NCBI GenBank assembly: GCA_964363685.1 | Contig: CAYIJG010000021.1 | Location: 1 to 13,216 of the forward strand | Length of the DNA: 13,216 nucleotides | Reading direction: 5' to 3' | From: XYD2-FULL-39-9 sp964363685 | Lineage (GTDB): Bacteria > Patescibacteriota > Patescibacteriia > Magasanikbacterales > GWA2-37-8 | Shown: positions 1-6,209 of the stretch, one piece after another | Layout of the letters: each line of letters starts with the position of its first letter | Position numbering within the stretch: position 1 is the stretch's first letter | The notes under the pieces: generated by a model | What the model was told of the DNA's origin: nothing | What the model saw: the letters and a program-made list of their open reading frames with translations, nothing else | Database searches by the model: none | Program-made: the position numbers and the translations under genes

Positions 1-1078
1 CAGAAAGCAGATTTAATTTTTTAAATATTTCAATTGTCTCACCACCACCAGCCACACCAAAGGCCTTTCTCTTTGATTGGGAAGCGAACAAATGCGCTAC
101 TGAATACGTCGCGTATTCATAGGGATGCTGTTCAAAATTTCCCATAGCCCCATTCCAAACTAAAGTCTGCGCTTTTTTAATATATTTGGAAAACAGTTTG
201 ATTGTTTGCGGGCCTAAATCAAAAATACTAATACCTGGTTTTAATTTAAGATCTTTAACACTGACTGCTTTGGCCTTCTTACCATCAGCCGGGCCAACAA
301 TCACATCGATTGGTAAAATAATTTTTTTCTTGGCGCAATATTCTAAAATTTCTTTTTTGAATTTTTTATCCACCAATGACGAACCAACTTTATAACCCTT
401 GGCCCACAGATAGGTATTAAATATTCCCCCGCCAATCAAAATATAATCGGCAATTTTTAAGAAATTTTTTAACACATTTATTTTTGTTTCCATCTTGATT
501 CCACCCAGCACTAACACCAGTGGCTTTTTTGGTTTTTTGATTACCTTGTCTAACCCCTGTATTTCTTCTTCCAAAAGCAAACCGGCATAAAAAGGTAAAA
601 ATTTGGCCACTCCCGAAACAGAAACAGATTGACGGTGCGCCACGGCGAATCCATCTAGGACAAATATATCTGCCAAGCCAGCCAATTCTTTAGCAAATTT
701 TTCGGAATTATCTTCTTCGCCTTTGACAAATCGTATATTTTCGAGCATCACCACAGTGGCGGGCAATAATTTATCAATTTGAATTTTTGTTTTTGCTAAA
801 TTTGACACATCTAACAATGGCACATTTTTCTGTAAAAATTTACCGAGTTCCAAAGCAACTGGCTTAAGGCTTAATTTTTTATCTACGCCGACTGGTCTTC
901 CAAAATGGCTAACAACAATTACCTTAGCTCCGCGTTCAACCAAAAACTTAATAGTACCTAAACTCTTTTTTATTTTATAGTTATCTAAAACCTTTTTGCC
1001 TTTGAACGGTACATTAAAATCTACTCGCAGGAGTACGGTTTTGCCGATTAATTTTCCAAGTTGTTCAACTGATTTCAT
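1..1078 (-). CDS. pgk: Phosphoglycerate kinase, 3' end beyond window
   Basis: Transfers phosphate from 1,3-bisphosphoglycerate to ADP in lower glycolysis (cytosolic). About 359 residues are visible from the ATG at 1078; the usual length is 390-400, so roughly the last 30-40 residues lie outside the window. Visible family motifs: RVDFNVP at residues 18-24, SHFGRP at 57-62, LENIRF, a DGFAVAHR segment, LGGIKM, WNGAMGNFE and the nucleotide-loop GGGET near the visible end. Several positions differ from the textbook enzyme: the arginine of the usual 'R-I' segment after the first motif is a lysine (K35, NYKIKK), GGGDT is GGGET, and WNGP is WNGA. The substrate-binding H58, R61 and the arginines of LENIRF and AHR are kept. 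gap lies about 7.5 kb upstream on the same strand. The 5' flank is very AT-rich and shows no clear Shine-Dalgarno sequence. Identity is certain; whether it is fully active is inferred. Confidence 0.96.
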   Translation of the reverse strand, partial: MKSVEQLGKLIGKTVLLRVDFNVPFKGKKVLDNYKIKKSLGTIKFLVERGAKVIVVSHFGRPVGVDKKLSLKPVALELGKFLQKNVPLLDVSNLAKTKIQIDKLLPATVVMLENIRFVKGEEDNSEKFAKELAGLADIFVLDGFAVAHRQSVSVSGVAKFLPFYAGLLLEEEIQGLDKVIKKPKKPLVLVLGGIKMETKINVLKNFLKIADYILIGGGIFNTYLWAKGYKVGSSLVDKKFKKEILEYCAKKKIILPIDVIVGPADGKKAKAVSVKDLKLKPGISIFDLGPQTIKLFSKYIKKAQTLVWNGAMGNFEQHPYEYATYSVAHLFASQSKRKAFGVAGGGETIEIFKKLNLLS

Positions 1079-1177
1079 GAAAAATAATAAGACCTATATA
1101 TTATATAATACAATTATACTCCTTTTGTTACATTTGGAGAAGAAGTAGGTTAAAAAAATTAATACTAACTCTGATAT

Positions 1178-1869
1178 TTAAGACCCATACTTTGTTAGTG
1201 CTGGATTAACAGAAACTCTTTTTATTGAAAAAAATACTCCGATAGCCATCATAAGCATTCCCAACCATTGAAACACCGACGGCGTTTCTTTAAAAACAGC
1301 CATCAAAACAACTAAACTAAATAGTGGGAATGACATTGCTAAAGATATTGCCTTAGATATATCAAGACGTTTAAGTCCCTCATACCATATAATTTTTCCT
1401 ACCCCTAATAATATCAGGCCGGTAAATAAAATTAATCCCCAGTTAGCAATAATAGGCTGAAGTATACCAGATTGTGACTCTAAAAATAATGAAGTAATAA
1501 GGATAAAAAATCCGCCTAATAAAAAACGAACTAGAAGTATAGTTGAAGACGAAACAAAGTTAAGAGCCTTCTTTGCATAAAAATTACCTACTGGATATGT
1601 AGCGGTGCTTAATATAACTAATAAGTCTCCAATGTTTAATCGAAAATTACCATTATACAAAATAAATAATGCGCCAACAAAAACTCCTAATGCGCCAACG
1701 AGCTTTATAATTGTGGTTTTTTCTCCTATAAAATGAGTAAAGACTAGAGTAAAAATAATTTCTGAAAGTAGAAGTAGCGAAGAATTAAGGCCGGATGTTT
1801 TACTTGAACCAATAAAAAATAAAGTATAAGGAATAATAACAATACAAAGCGTCACCATTATTAAAGATT
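1178..1869 (-). pseudogene. EamA/DMT-family permease, 3' part, cut by the insertion
   Basis: C-terminal three quarters of a drug/metabolite-transporter (EamA) inner-membrane permease. It contains repeated hydrophobic helices and the typical segment with SGLNSS followed by LLLLSEIIF, then a second EamA repeat. From the first internal ATG (1858) it would encode 226 residues. Reading the reverse strand upstream of that ATG, codons for S-L-I continue without a stop to the insertion boundary at 1869. Joining 4313 to 1869 (removing 1870-4304 and one target-site copy) gives one frame of 70+1+3+226 = 300 codons, the normal size of the family. No other mutation is seen. The fragment could still be translated from transcripts reading out of the insertion element, but it lacks the first two or so helices. 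Substrate unknown. Confidence 0.92.
1862..1869. repeat. Target-site duplication, left copy
   Basis: TAAAGATT directly abutting the left end of the insertion. It is identical to 4305-4312 and lies in the permease reading frame. Confidence 0.95.
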
Positions 1870-1893
1870 GGGACTTATATACATTGTTACCCT
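1870..1893 (+). repeat. Left terminal inverted repeat
   Basis: 24 bases starting GGGACTTATA and ending TTACCCT; the exact reverse complement occupies 4281-4304. The stop codon (TAG, 1892-1894) of the nuclease gene overlaps its inner edge by two bases, so no spacer separates the cargo from the end of the element. Confidence 0.95.
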
Positions 1894-2404
1894 AACCAAG
1901 AAAACCGTTATTAACTAACTTTTGAAGTTCGGCCATATCGTAAACACCAATTAAGGCCTTTGAGGGGTGGGCTTGAGCACGGAGCCAGTCAGTCGCCTTC
2001 TTTCTAGCCCCTTTGCCGTCAACCAGAATAATAGTTGGTACGCCCAGTTTCATTATATTAAAGACAAGATAAGGATATTTTACATCAACCGATCCGCCAC
2101 TCTGTTGCCACTTACACTCTATTATCAGCCCTTCGGGAAATTTACTGTTATTTATCACTAAAAAATCACAACGAACTTTTGTATCATAAATGCTTTGCCC
2201 TATGACTACTTCCTCCGCATACTGTTTACCACCTATGGCCTTGCGATTAGCAAATACCTGTTCTTTGTGGTTCCAAAATTCAGTATATCCATTGTCTTGG
2301 AGTAATCGTTTAACAAAAAGTTCCAAGACATCGCCTGTCTTGTTTGCTCGTGTGCCACTGCTTAGCACGACTTCATCAATTGTAGTTTCTGATAAGGAGT
2401 TCAT
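1892..2404 (-). CDS. PD-(D/E)XK nuclease, putative type II restriction endonuclease (IS cargo)
   Basis: A 170-residue protein with a full PD-(D/E)XK core: an early helix with GDVLELF (E28), then KVRCDF (D80), then a hydrophobic strand ending in ECK (E96, K98), followed by KYPYLVFNI and PTIILVDGKGA. Taken with the adjacent Dam-like methyltransferase, the natural reading is the restriction subunit of a small type II system that cuts DNA lacking the cognate methylation. The start ATG (2404) lies inside the methyltransferase gene (29-nt overlap). A GAGAGG about 9 nt upstream is one of the few good ribosome-binding sites in this window and supports independent initiation. The stop sits on the left inverted repeat. 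No DNA-recognition domain is obvious, and cleavage specificity cannot be read from sequence. Alternatives: a nicking enzyme or a Holliday-junction-type nuclease, both less likely in this setting. Confidence 0.82.
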   Translation of the reverse strand: MNSLSETTIDEVVLSSGTRANKTGDVLELFVKRLLQDNGYTEFWNHKEQVFANRKAIGGKQYAEEVVIGQSIYDTKVRCDFLVINNSKFPEGLIIECKWQQSGGSVDVKYPYLVFNIMKLGVPTIILVDGKGARKKATDWLRAQAHPSKALIGVYDMAELQKLVNNGFLG

Positions 2405-3263
2405 TTTCTCGGCCTCTCTGGTGGCTCTTACACGATACGGAACGCATCGCCGCCACTTGCTCTATAGCATAGGCCTTGTAAAGAGTTCTGACAAGATCCG
2501 TGTCAGAGTTGGAAAGCATAAAGTATCCGCCTTTTTTGTGAATTTCGTGGCAAAAATCAGCCAAAGCAAAATGCTCTTTATCGGCAAAGCCAGAGCCGTT
2601 ATAGCCGTCATAGGTTTCGTGATAGGGCGGGTCAATGTAGTAAAAGGAGTTTTTCTGCGGTTTGATTTGAGAAAAACTTTGTTGGGCTATAGTCGCACCT
2701 TGCAAGGCCAAAGAGGCCGCTCGCAAGTTTTCAGGGTCAAGAATTGGAGGCACTTTATAATCGCCCATAGGTACATTAAAACCACCGCTCTTATTCACTC
2801 GGTACAATCCATTAAAACAAGTCTTGTTCAAATAAATAAACCAACCCGCAATTTTGGTCGGGTCGGTTTCTTTTACCAAATTCTTTCTCGCTTTTTGGAA
2901 ATAATCTTTACTATGTTTTTTGGCGTGGACTGTCAGCAATTCAATCAGTTGCTCAACATTATTTTGCACGGCTTGAAAGGTAATAATCAAATGAAAGTTA
3001 ATATCAGACAAAAAAGCCTTTTCAGGTTTGACGGCAAAGAACAACGCACCACCACCCAAAAATGGCTCATTGTAAGTGTTATATCCTTTCGGCAAGCGTG
3101 CCAACAGTTCGGGAAGTATAGAGCGTTTACCGCCAACCCATTTCAAAAAGGGTCGGGCAACAATATCTTTATGAAGTGGCCGATTTTCATTAGCAATACC
3201 AGTCAAAACCTCGTCAAAGGTTTGCGGGAGCGGGTCGTGGAAGTCTTGCAAACGGCTCATCAT
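2376..3263 (-). CDS. D12-class DNA adenine methyltransferase, Dam/DpnM-like (IS cargo)
   Basis: Transfers a methyl group from S-adenosylmethionine to N6 of adenine in DNA. In the 295-residue protein the D12 signature blocks are in order: FLKWVGGKRSI (39-49), EPFLGGGALFF (66-76, SAM-binding), SDIN (86-89), a conserved block at 145-167 containing NKTCFNGLYR and NVPMG, the catalytic DPPY (211-214), LSNSDT (250-255) and a C-terminal RGRENELL. These blocks match the Dam/DpnM/MboI-type group, most of whose members methylate GATC; that specificity is inferred here. About 36 residues precede the first motif, longer than in E. coli Dam. The ATG overlaps the transposase stop by four bases (ATGA, 3260-3263), so translation is probably coupled. 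It overlaps the nuclease gene by 29 nt. Together these make a restriction-modification operon moved by the insertion element. Confidence 0.93.
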   Translation of the reverse strand: MMSRLQDFHDPLPQTFDEVLTGIANENRPLHKDIVARPFLKWVGGKRSILPELLARLPKGYNTYNEPFLGGGALFFAVKPEKAFLSDINFHLIITFQAVQNNVEQLIELLTVHAKKHSKDYFQKARKNLVKETDPTKIAGWFIYLNKTCFNGLYRVNKSGGFNVPMGDYKVPPILDPENLRAASLALQGATIAQQSFSQIKPQKNSFYYIDPPYHETYDGYNGSGFADKEHFALADFCHEIHKKGGYFMLSNSDTDLVRTLYKAYAIEQVAAMRSVSCKSHQRGRENELLIRNYN

Positions 3264-4186
3264 ATAGTTGCGGTTAATTTCTTATAAGTTAGTTTATCAC
3301 TATTGGAAATTTTATGCACCAAGTCAGAAAACAAATCATCAAAATCATTTATTCTGCCATTAAAGCGGTAGGTAAATTCGTCAACATAGCGTTGCAAATG
3401 TTTTTTGCTCATCAAGTGGTAAGTACCAACATACCCACGCTTAAACAACGCCCAAAAGCTTTCAATGCTATTGGTAGTAGCGTCGCCGTTTACATATTGG
3501 CCTCGGCCGTGGTCAACGCTGGCGTGTTCGTACAATCTGCCAATACGAGAATAAGACAAAAATTTATCAGTAAAAAGTTTGGAGCCAATTTGGATATTTT
3601 TAACTATCTGCTGTTCAATCGTTTTCATTCGCACGTCATCAATGACAGTCGCCTTAATCTCGCCGTTGCGTTTTATCATACCCATTACTGGCACTTTGAC
3701 TTGCGTACTACGGCCACGATTATGACCTATGCGTTTGTTGGCGTGTTTGTTTTTGTCTTTACCGCCAACATAGGTTTCATCAAGTTCAATGTTGCCAAAG
3801 AGTTGACCGCCATTTTGTTTCATCGCTTTTCTAATGCGGTGATCCATAAACCACGCCGTCTTTTGGGTTACTCCGACTTGACTAGCCAAGAGAACGGAAG
3901 AAATACCCTTTTTAGAAGTGGTCAAAAGATAGATAGCAATAAACCATTTTTTCAAAGGTATTTTACTTTCACCAAAAACCGTACCAGTTTTAAGGGTAAA
4001 GTCTTTCTTGCACTTTGCACAACGAAAACGCTTGCCGTCGGCAAAGCGATTGACCTTGGCATAAGCACAATGAGGGCAATACAGGCCGTCCTTAAAACGG
4101 ATTTGTTCAAAGTAAGCATTGCAGGCGGTTTCGTCCTTAAACTGCGAGAGGAAATCCGTCAGAGATGTTGTTTTAGGCTTTATCAT
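3260..4186 (-). CDS. IS1595-family transposase (ISXO2-like)
   Basis: Catalyses cutting and joining of the element's ends. 308 residues: a zinc-ribbon with CPHC (37-40) and CAKC (56-59), a helix-turn-helix-like middle (about 90-115), then an RNase-H-fold catalytic core with D136 (ELDETYVGG), D207 (TDKFLSY), N239 (TTNSIESFW) and K249. This DDN-K arrangement is typical of the IS1595 family. The length is usual and no frameshift or stop is present, so it looks functional. It is the first gene of the element's operon; its TGA overlaps the methyltransferase ATG. The start ATG at 4186 lies only about 9 nt after the -10 box of a strong promoter, leaving no room for a Shine-Dalgarno site, so the message is likely leaderless. 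Confidence 0.95.
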   Translation of the reverse strand: MIKPKTTSLTDFLSQFKDETACNAYFEQIRFKDGLYCPHCAYAKVNRFADGKRFRCAKCKKDFTLKTGTVFGESKIPLKKWFIAIYLLTTSKKGISSVLLASQVGVTQKTAWFMDHRIRKAMKQNGGQLFGNIELDETYVGGKDKNKHANKRIGHNRGRSTQVKVPVMGMIKRNGEIKATVIDDVRMKTIEQQIVKNIQIGSKLFTDKFLSYSRIGRLYEHASVDHGRGQYVNGDATTNSIESFWALFKRGYVGTYHLMSKKHLQRYVDEFTYRFNGRINDFDDLFSDLVHKISNSDKLTYKKLTATI

Positions 4187-4194
4187 ATGTCCCT

Positions 4195-4223
4195 ATGATA
4201 CAGGATCAGAAAAGGGTTGTCAA
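4195..4223 (-). promoter_or_regulatory. Promoter of the transposase/R-M operon with GATC in the spacer
   Basis: Reading the minus strand: perfect -35 TTGACA (4223-4218), a 17-nt spacer (4217-4201), and -10 TATCAT (4200-4195). This is close to the sigma70 consensus. The spacer contains GATC at 4204-4207, the probable target of the element's own methyltransferase. Expected transcription start is about 4188, two bases before the transposase ATG. Confidence 0.8.
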
Positions 4224-4251
4224 GTCCGAAATGGGGATAACTTTCCCAACC

Positions 4252-4274
4252 AAAAAACCGCCTTTCGGCGGCTT
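4252..4274 (-). terminator. Rho-independent terminator guarding the element's right end
   Basis: On the minus strand the order is AAG, CCGCC, a GAAA tetraloop, GGCGG and then six T (4257-4252). The five GC pairs extend by one G-U and two A-U pairs. It lies 6 bp inside the right inverted repeat and upstream of the operon promoter, so it would stop transcripts entering from the permease/carboxypeptidase genes. Confidence 0.82.
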
Positions 4275-4280
4275 AATTCA

Positions 4281-4304
4281 AGGGTAACAATGTATATAAG
4301 TCCC
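4281..4304 (-). repeat. Right terminal inverted repeat
   Basis: 24 bases starting AGGGTAACAA and ending TAAGTCCC, a perfect inverted match to 1870-1893. The next inward base pairs do not match, which fixes the repeat length. Confidence 0.95.
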
Positions 4305-4312
4305 TAAAGATT
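4305..4312. repeat. Target-site duplication, right copy
   Basis: TAAAGATT directly abutting the right end of the insertion. It is identical to 1862-1869; the 8-bp length fits IS1595-type transposition. Confidence 0.95.
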
Positions 4313-4523
4313 TATAGGAATTTCTATTCCTTAGTTCGTGAAGGTTGCCTTTTAATGTAGTATAAATAAAAAAACCAAAGGCAGCGAGCAGGGTTGTAAC
4401 TGCGGCAAACATTAATGGCGGGATACTCTGTGTTCCTCGATTTACTATTACGGGAAATACTCCCCACTCTGCCGCAGCTATAAGTACAAAAATAACCCCT
4501 AAATTTTCCTGTTTTATTGGCAT
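4313..4523 (-). pseudogene. EamA/DMT-family permease, 5' part, cut by the insertion
   Basis: First 70 codons of the same permease, from the ATG at 4523: two hydrophobic helices with an EWGVFPVIVNRG segment typical of the first EamA repeat. In the present sequence the reading frame runs on through the target duplication and the right inverted repeat and stops at TGA 4278-4280, giving an 81-residue product with a foreign tail. The gene starts 21 bp after the stop of the carboxypeptidase gene, so the two were probably co-transcribed. The interruption falls early, after about codon 71, so a functional transporter is not expected. EamA assignment rests on the joined 300-residue reading. Confidence 0.9.
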
Positions 4524-4544
4524 GTTGCTAAATTAATAAATATT

Positions 4545-5567
4545 CTATTCCACCAATCCATCATACCCATCCTGATCCGGCCAAAGATAGTGATTAAAAG
4601 TCCACTGCGCTAAATCACGGGCTTCGCTAAACCGTTCTTCATTGGTGGCTGCGCCCATAATAACGACAGAAATATTATGTTGTTTATCATCACCCAAACT
4701 GACCGCAAAATTATAGCCTGAATTATCTATATACCCAGTCTTGCCGGCAATATTTTCAACCTTAAAATTATTTGGCACCCAGTTAGTGAGAAGCCAATTA
4801 GTAGTCCAGATTCTTCTTGCTTTCTTACTTTCTAATGGACGAATATAATACTCGCCAGTTTGCACGGTGGTATAAATTTTTTCAAACTTAAGGGCGTCAA
4901 TTAGTAGCCTAGCTGTATCCAAAGCGCTCGCAACATTTTTGTCAGACAAACCAGTCGGCTCATCAAAAAAAGCCGAGCCCAAACGCAATGCTTTCGCTTT
5001 TTGATTCATCTTCAATACAAACTCCTCGGTGGTTAACTTCGTACTTCGTACCAACGCATTAATAGCCGTATTGGAAGAACCAATGAGCGCGGTGTGCCAT
5101 AAATCATCTAGACTAAAGGTCTCCCCAACTTCTACATGATGATCCCCTGCCAAATCATCTTCAGTAATGGTCGCTGATGCATTCCAGTTTGGAGACAGAT
5201 CAAGCAATACCATCACGGACATCAGTTTGGTAATACTGGCCAGGGGACGAACTTCATTTGCGTTTTTTTTGAATAAAACGGTTTTAGTTTTGGTATCAAG
5301 CACCATGGCCGAAACTGCGGTCAAAGGACCCCTAAACGTTTCGGTATTTTTGGAGAGTGGCACAACTGGTTTACTCACTGGTAAATTGTCTATAGAAATA
5401 TCCCCGCCCACGACTGCCATGCGTTTACCACTGGTTGGTAGCTGTAAAAAAGATAATTTTTGATCGGAAGCAAAATAGACAGAAGAAAAAAATAACAAAA
5501 AAACACCGGCGAGCATCATGCCAAACGAGGAAAGAAAGTCGGTGATTTTGGTGGACATACAATTCAT
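4545..5567 (-). CDS. D-alanyl-D-alanine carboxypeptidase, peptidase S11 family
   Basis: Penicillin-binding serine peptidase that removes the terminal D-Ala from peptidoglycan stem peptides, acting outside the cytoplasmic membrane. 340 residues. An N-terminal hydrophobic segment (about 10-33) acts as a membrane anchor or signal. The three active-site motifs are present: SITK (111-114, nucleophile S111), SSN (164-166) and KTG (276-278). It ends soon after the catalytic domain, so the C-terminal beta domain of E. coli PBP5 is absent. The ATG at 5567 is used here; a second ATG at 5558 would remove three residues and is equally possible since neither has a Shine-Dalgarno site. The permease gene follows after 21 bp, and the palindromic repeat at 5573-5664 ends 5 bp upstream of the start. 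Family call is firm; dacA versus dacF naming is not decided. Confidence 0.93.
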   Translation of the reverse strand: MNCMSTKITDFLSSFGMMLAGVFLLFFSSVYFASDQKLSFLQLPTSGKRMAVVGGDISIDNLPVSKPVVPLSKNTETFRGPLTAVSAMVLDTKTKTVLFKKNANEVRPLASITKLMSVMVLLDLSPNWNASATITEDDLAGDHHVEVGETFSLDDLWHTALIGSSNTAINALVRSTKLTTEEFVLKMNQKAKALRLGSAFFDEPTGLSDKNVASALDTARLLIDALKFEKIYTTVQTGEYYIRPLESKKARRIWTTNWLLTNWVPNNFKVENIAGKTGYIDNSGYNFAVSLGDDKQHNISVVIMGAATNEERFSEARDLAQWTFNHYLWPDQDGYDGLVE

Positions 5568-5572
5568 GTTTT

Positions 5573-5664
5573 ACTGTCATCCCGAGCGAGGCCGTAGCCG
5601 ACGAGGGATCTCTACTTTAATGAATAGATTCCTCACCCCTGTGACGGGGATTCGGAATGACAGT
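5573..5664. repeat. TGTCAT...ATGACA palindromic intergenic repeat
   Basis: A 92-bp unit whose ends are inverted copies (ACTGTCATCCCGA at 5573-5585 against TCGGAATGACAGT at 5652-5664, 12 of 13 matching). The interior has further GC-rich inverted segments such as GGC-CGTA-GCC and CCCCTGTGACGGGG. It fills the gap between scpB (stop 5668) and the carboxypeptidase start (5567). Units starting TGTCATCCCGAGCGAGG occur in many unrelated bacterial genomes as non-coding repeats; that is recalled rather than searched. It could fold as a transcript hairpin between the two genes or be a small non-autonomous mobile unit. It encodes nothing. Confidence 0.75.
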
Positions 5665-5667
5665 TTC

Positions 5668-6204
5668 TTACTCCTGATTATTTAAATTCGTGATATACGG
5701 ATGATTATGCAGTTCGGCATAATTCGGCAGATCTTCTAGCTTATTTATTCCCATATGCCTTAAGTATTCCATTGTAGCCTCATATGATGGCAACAGACTA
5801 GAAGTGTCTTCATTTTCTTTTACGAGTCCCCGTAACATTAAATTACGCAAAATGAGACCGCAATTAACACCTCTAATTTGTTCCAGTTCTGGTTTGGTAA
5901 TTGGTCCACAATAAGAAATAACGGTAAGGGTTTCAAGCTGAGGACGAGTGAGTTCGCCAGAAACCTCAGTCTTCATAAAATTCTCGGCTTCTTCGCGATT
6001 GTCTGGGCTAGCGACCATCTGCCATTCGTCGTTATTTTTTAAAATAACTATACCGGAATTTGATTCATTATATTTGTTTTGCAAAGTTTGTAAAGCTGCC
6101 AAAACTTCTTTCTGATCTAGCTTCAACACACTCGCTAATTTTTTGGTAGCGACTGGCTTGGAAGCGACAAAGAGAACTGATTCTAATTTTGATAAAGTGG
6201 ACAT
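5668..6204 (-). CDS. scpB: Segregation and condensation protein B
   Basis: Kleisin-associated (kite) subunit of the SMC-ScpA-ScpB complex that compacts and separates chromosomes. 178 residues, normal for the family. Two winged-helix domains are visible: an N-terminal block starting LSKLESVLFVASKPV, and a second containing the hallmark TRPQLETLTVISYCGPITKPELEQIRG segment (about residues 86-112), followed by LRNLMLRGLVKE. It begins 5 bp after the scpA stop, so the two subunits are co-transcribed and probably translated together, as in most bacteria. No Shine-Dalgarno site is seen. Confidence 0.95.
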   Translation of the reverse strand: MSTLSKLESVLFVASKPVATKKLASVLKLDQKEVLAALQTLQNKYNESNSGIVILKNNDEWQMVASPDNREEAENFMKTEVSGELTRPQLETLTVISYCGPITKPELEQIRGVNCGLILRNLMLRGLVKENEDTSSLLPSYEATMEYLRHMGINKLEDLPNYAELHNHPYITNLNNQE

Positions 6205-6209
6205 AAAAT

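Larger units (their letters stand above)
1870..4304 (-). mobile_element. IS1595-like insertion element carrying a restriction-modification pair
   Basis: A 2,435-bp element bounded by 24-bp perfect inverted repeats (1870-1893 and 4281-4304, outer bases GGGACTTATA) and flanked by an 8-bp direct duplication TAAAGATT (1862-1869 and 4305-4312). An 8-bp duplication and a DDN-K transposase with an N-terminal zinc ribbon are known traits of the IS1595 family. The interior holds three genes in one overlapping operon (transposase, D12 adenine methyltransferase, PD-(D/E)XK nuclease), a promoter and an upstream terminator, all oriented minus. Restoring the interrupted permease frame by exact removal fixes both ends to the base. 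Some IS1595-family members are known to carry passenger genes; whether this exact combination is described cannot be checked here. Confidence 0.95.

Noticed and set aside
1079..1177. Promoter upstream of pgk
   Set aside because: The stretch is so AT-rich that TATAAT-like hexamers occur several times, and none has a fitting -35 at 16-18 nt.
1178..1858. A standalone short EamA transporter of 226 residues
   Set aside because: The frame continues upstream to the element boundary and joins the 4313-4523 fragment exactly; it is the remainder of a split gene.
2190..3287. A 365-codon open frame on the plus strand opposite the methyltransferase and nuclease genes
   Set aside because: It is antisense to two well-supported genes; its translation shows no domain and a basic, low-information composition. 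It is a shadow of the minus-strand codon usage.
3314..4198. A 294-codon open frame on the plus strand opposite the transposase
   Set aside because: It mirrors the transposase gene and has no recognisable motif; the minus-strand gene has zinc-ribbon and DDN-K residues.
4229..4248. A second, internal inverted-repeat-like transposase site (GGGGATAACTTTCCC)
   Set aside because: It partly resembles the element's ends, but the match is short and a small GGGA/TCCC palindrome is expected by chance; noted only as a possible subterminal binding site.
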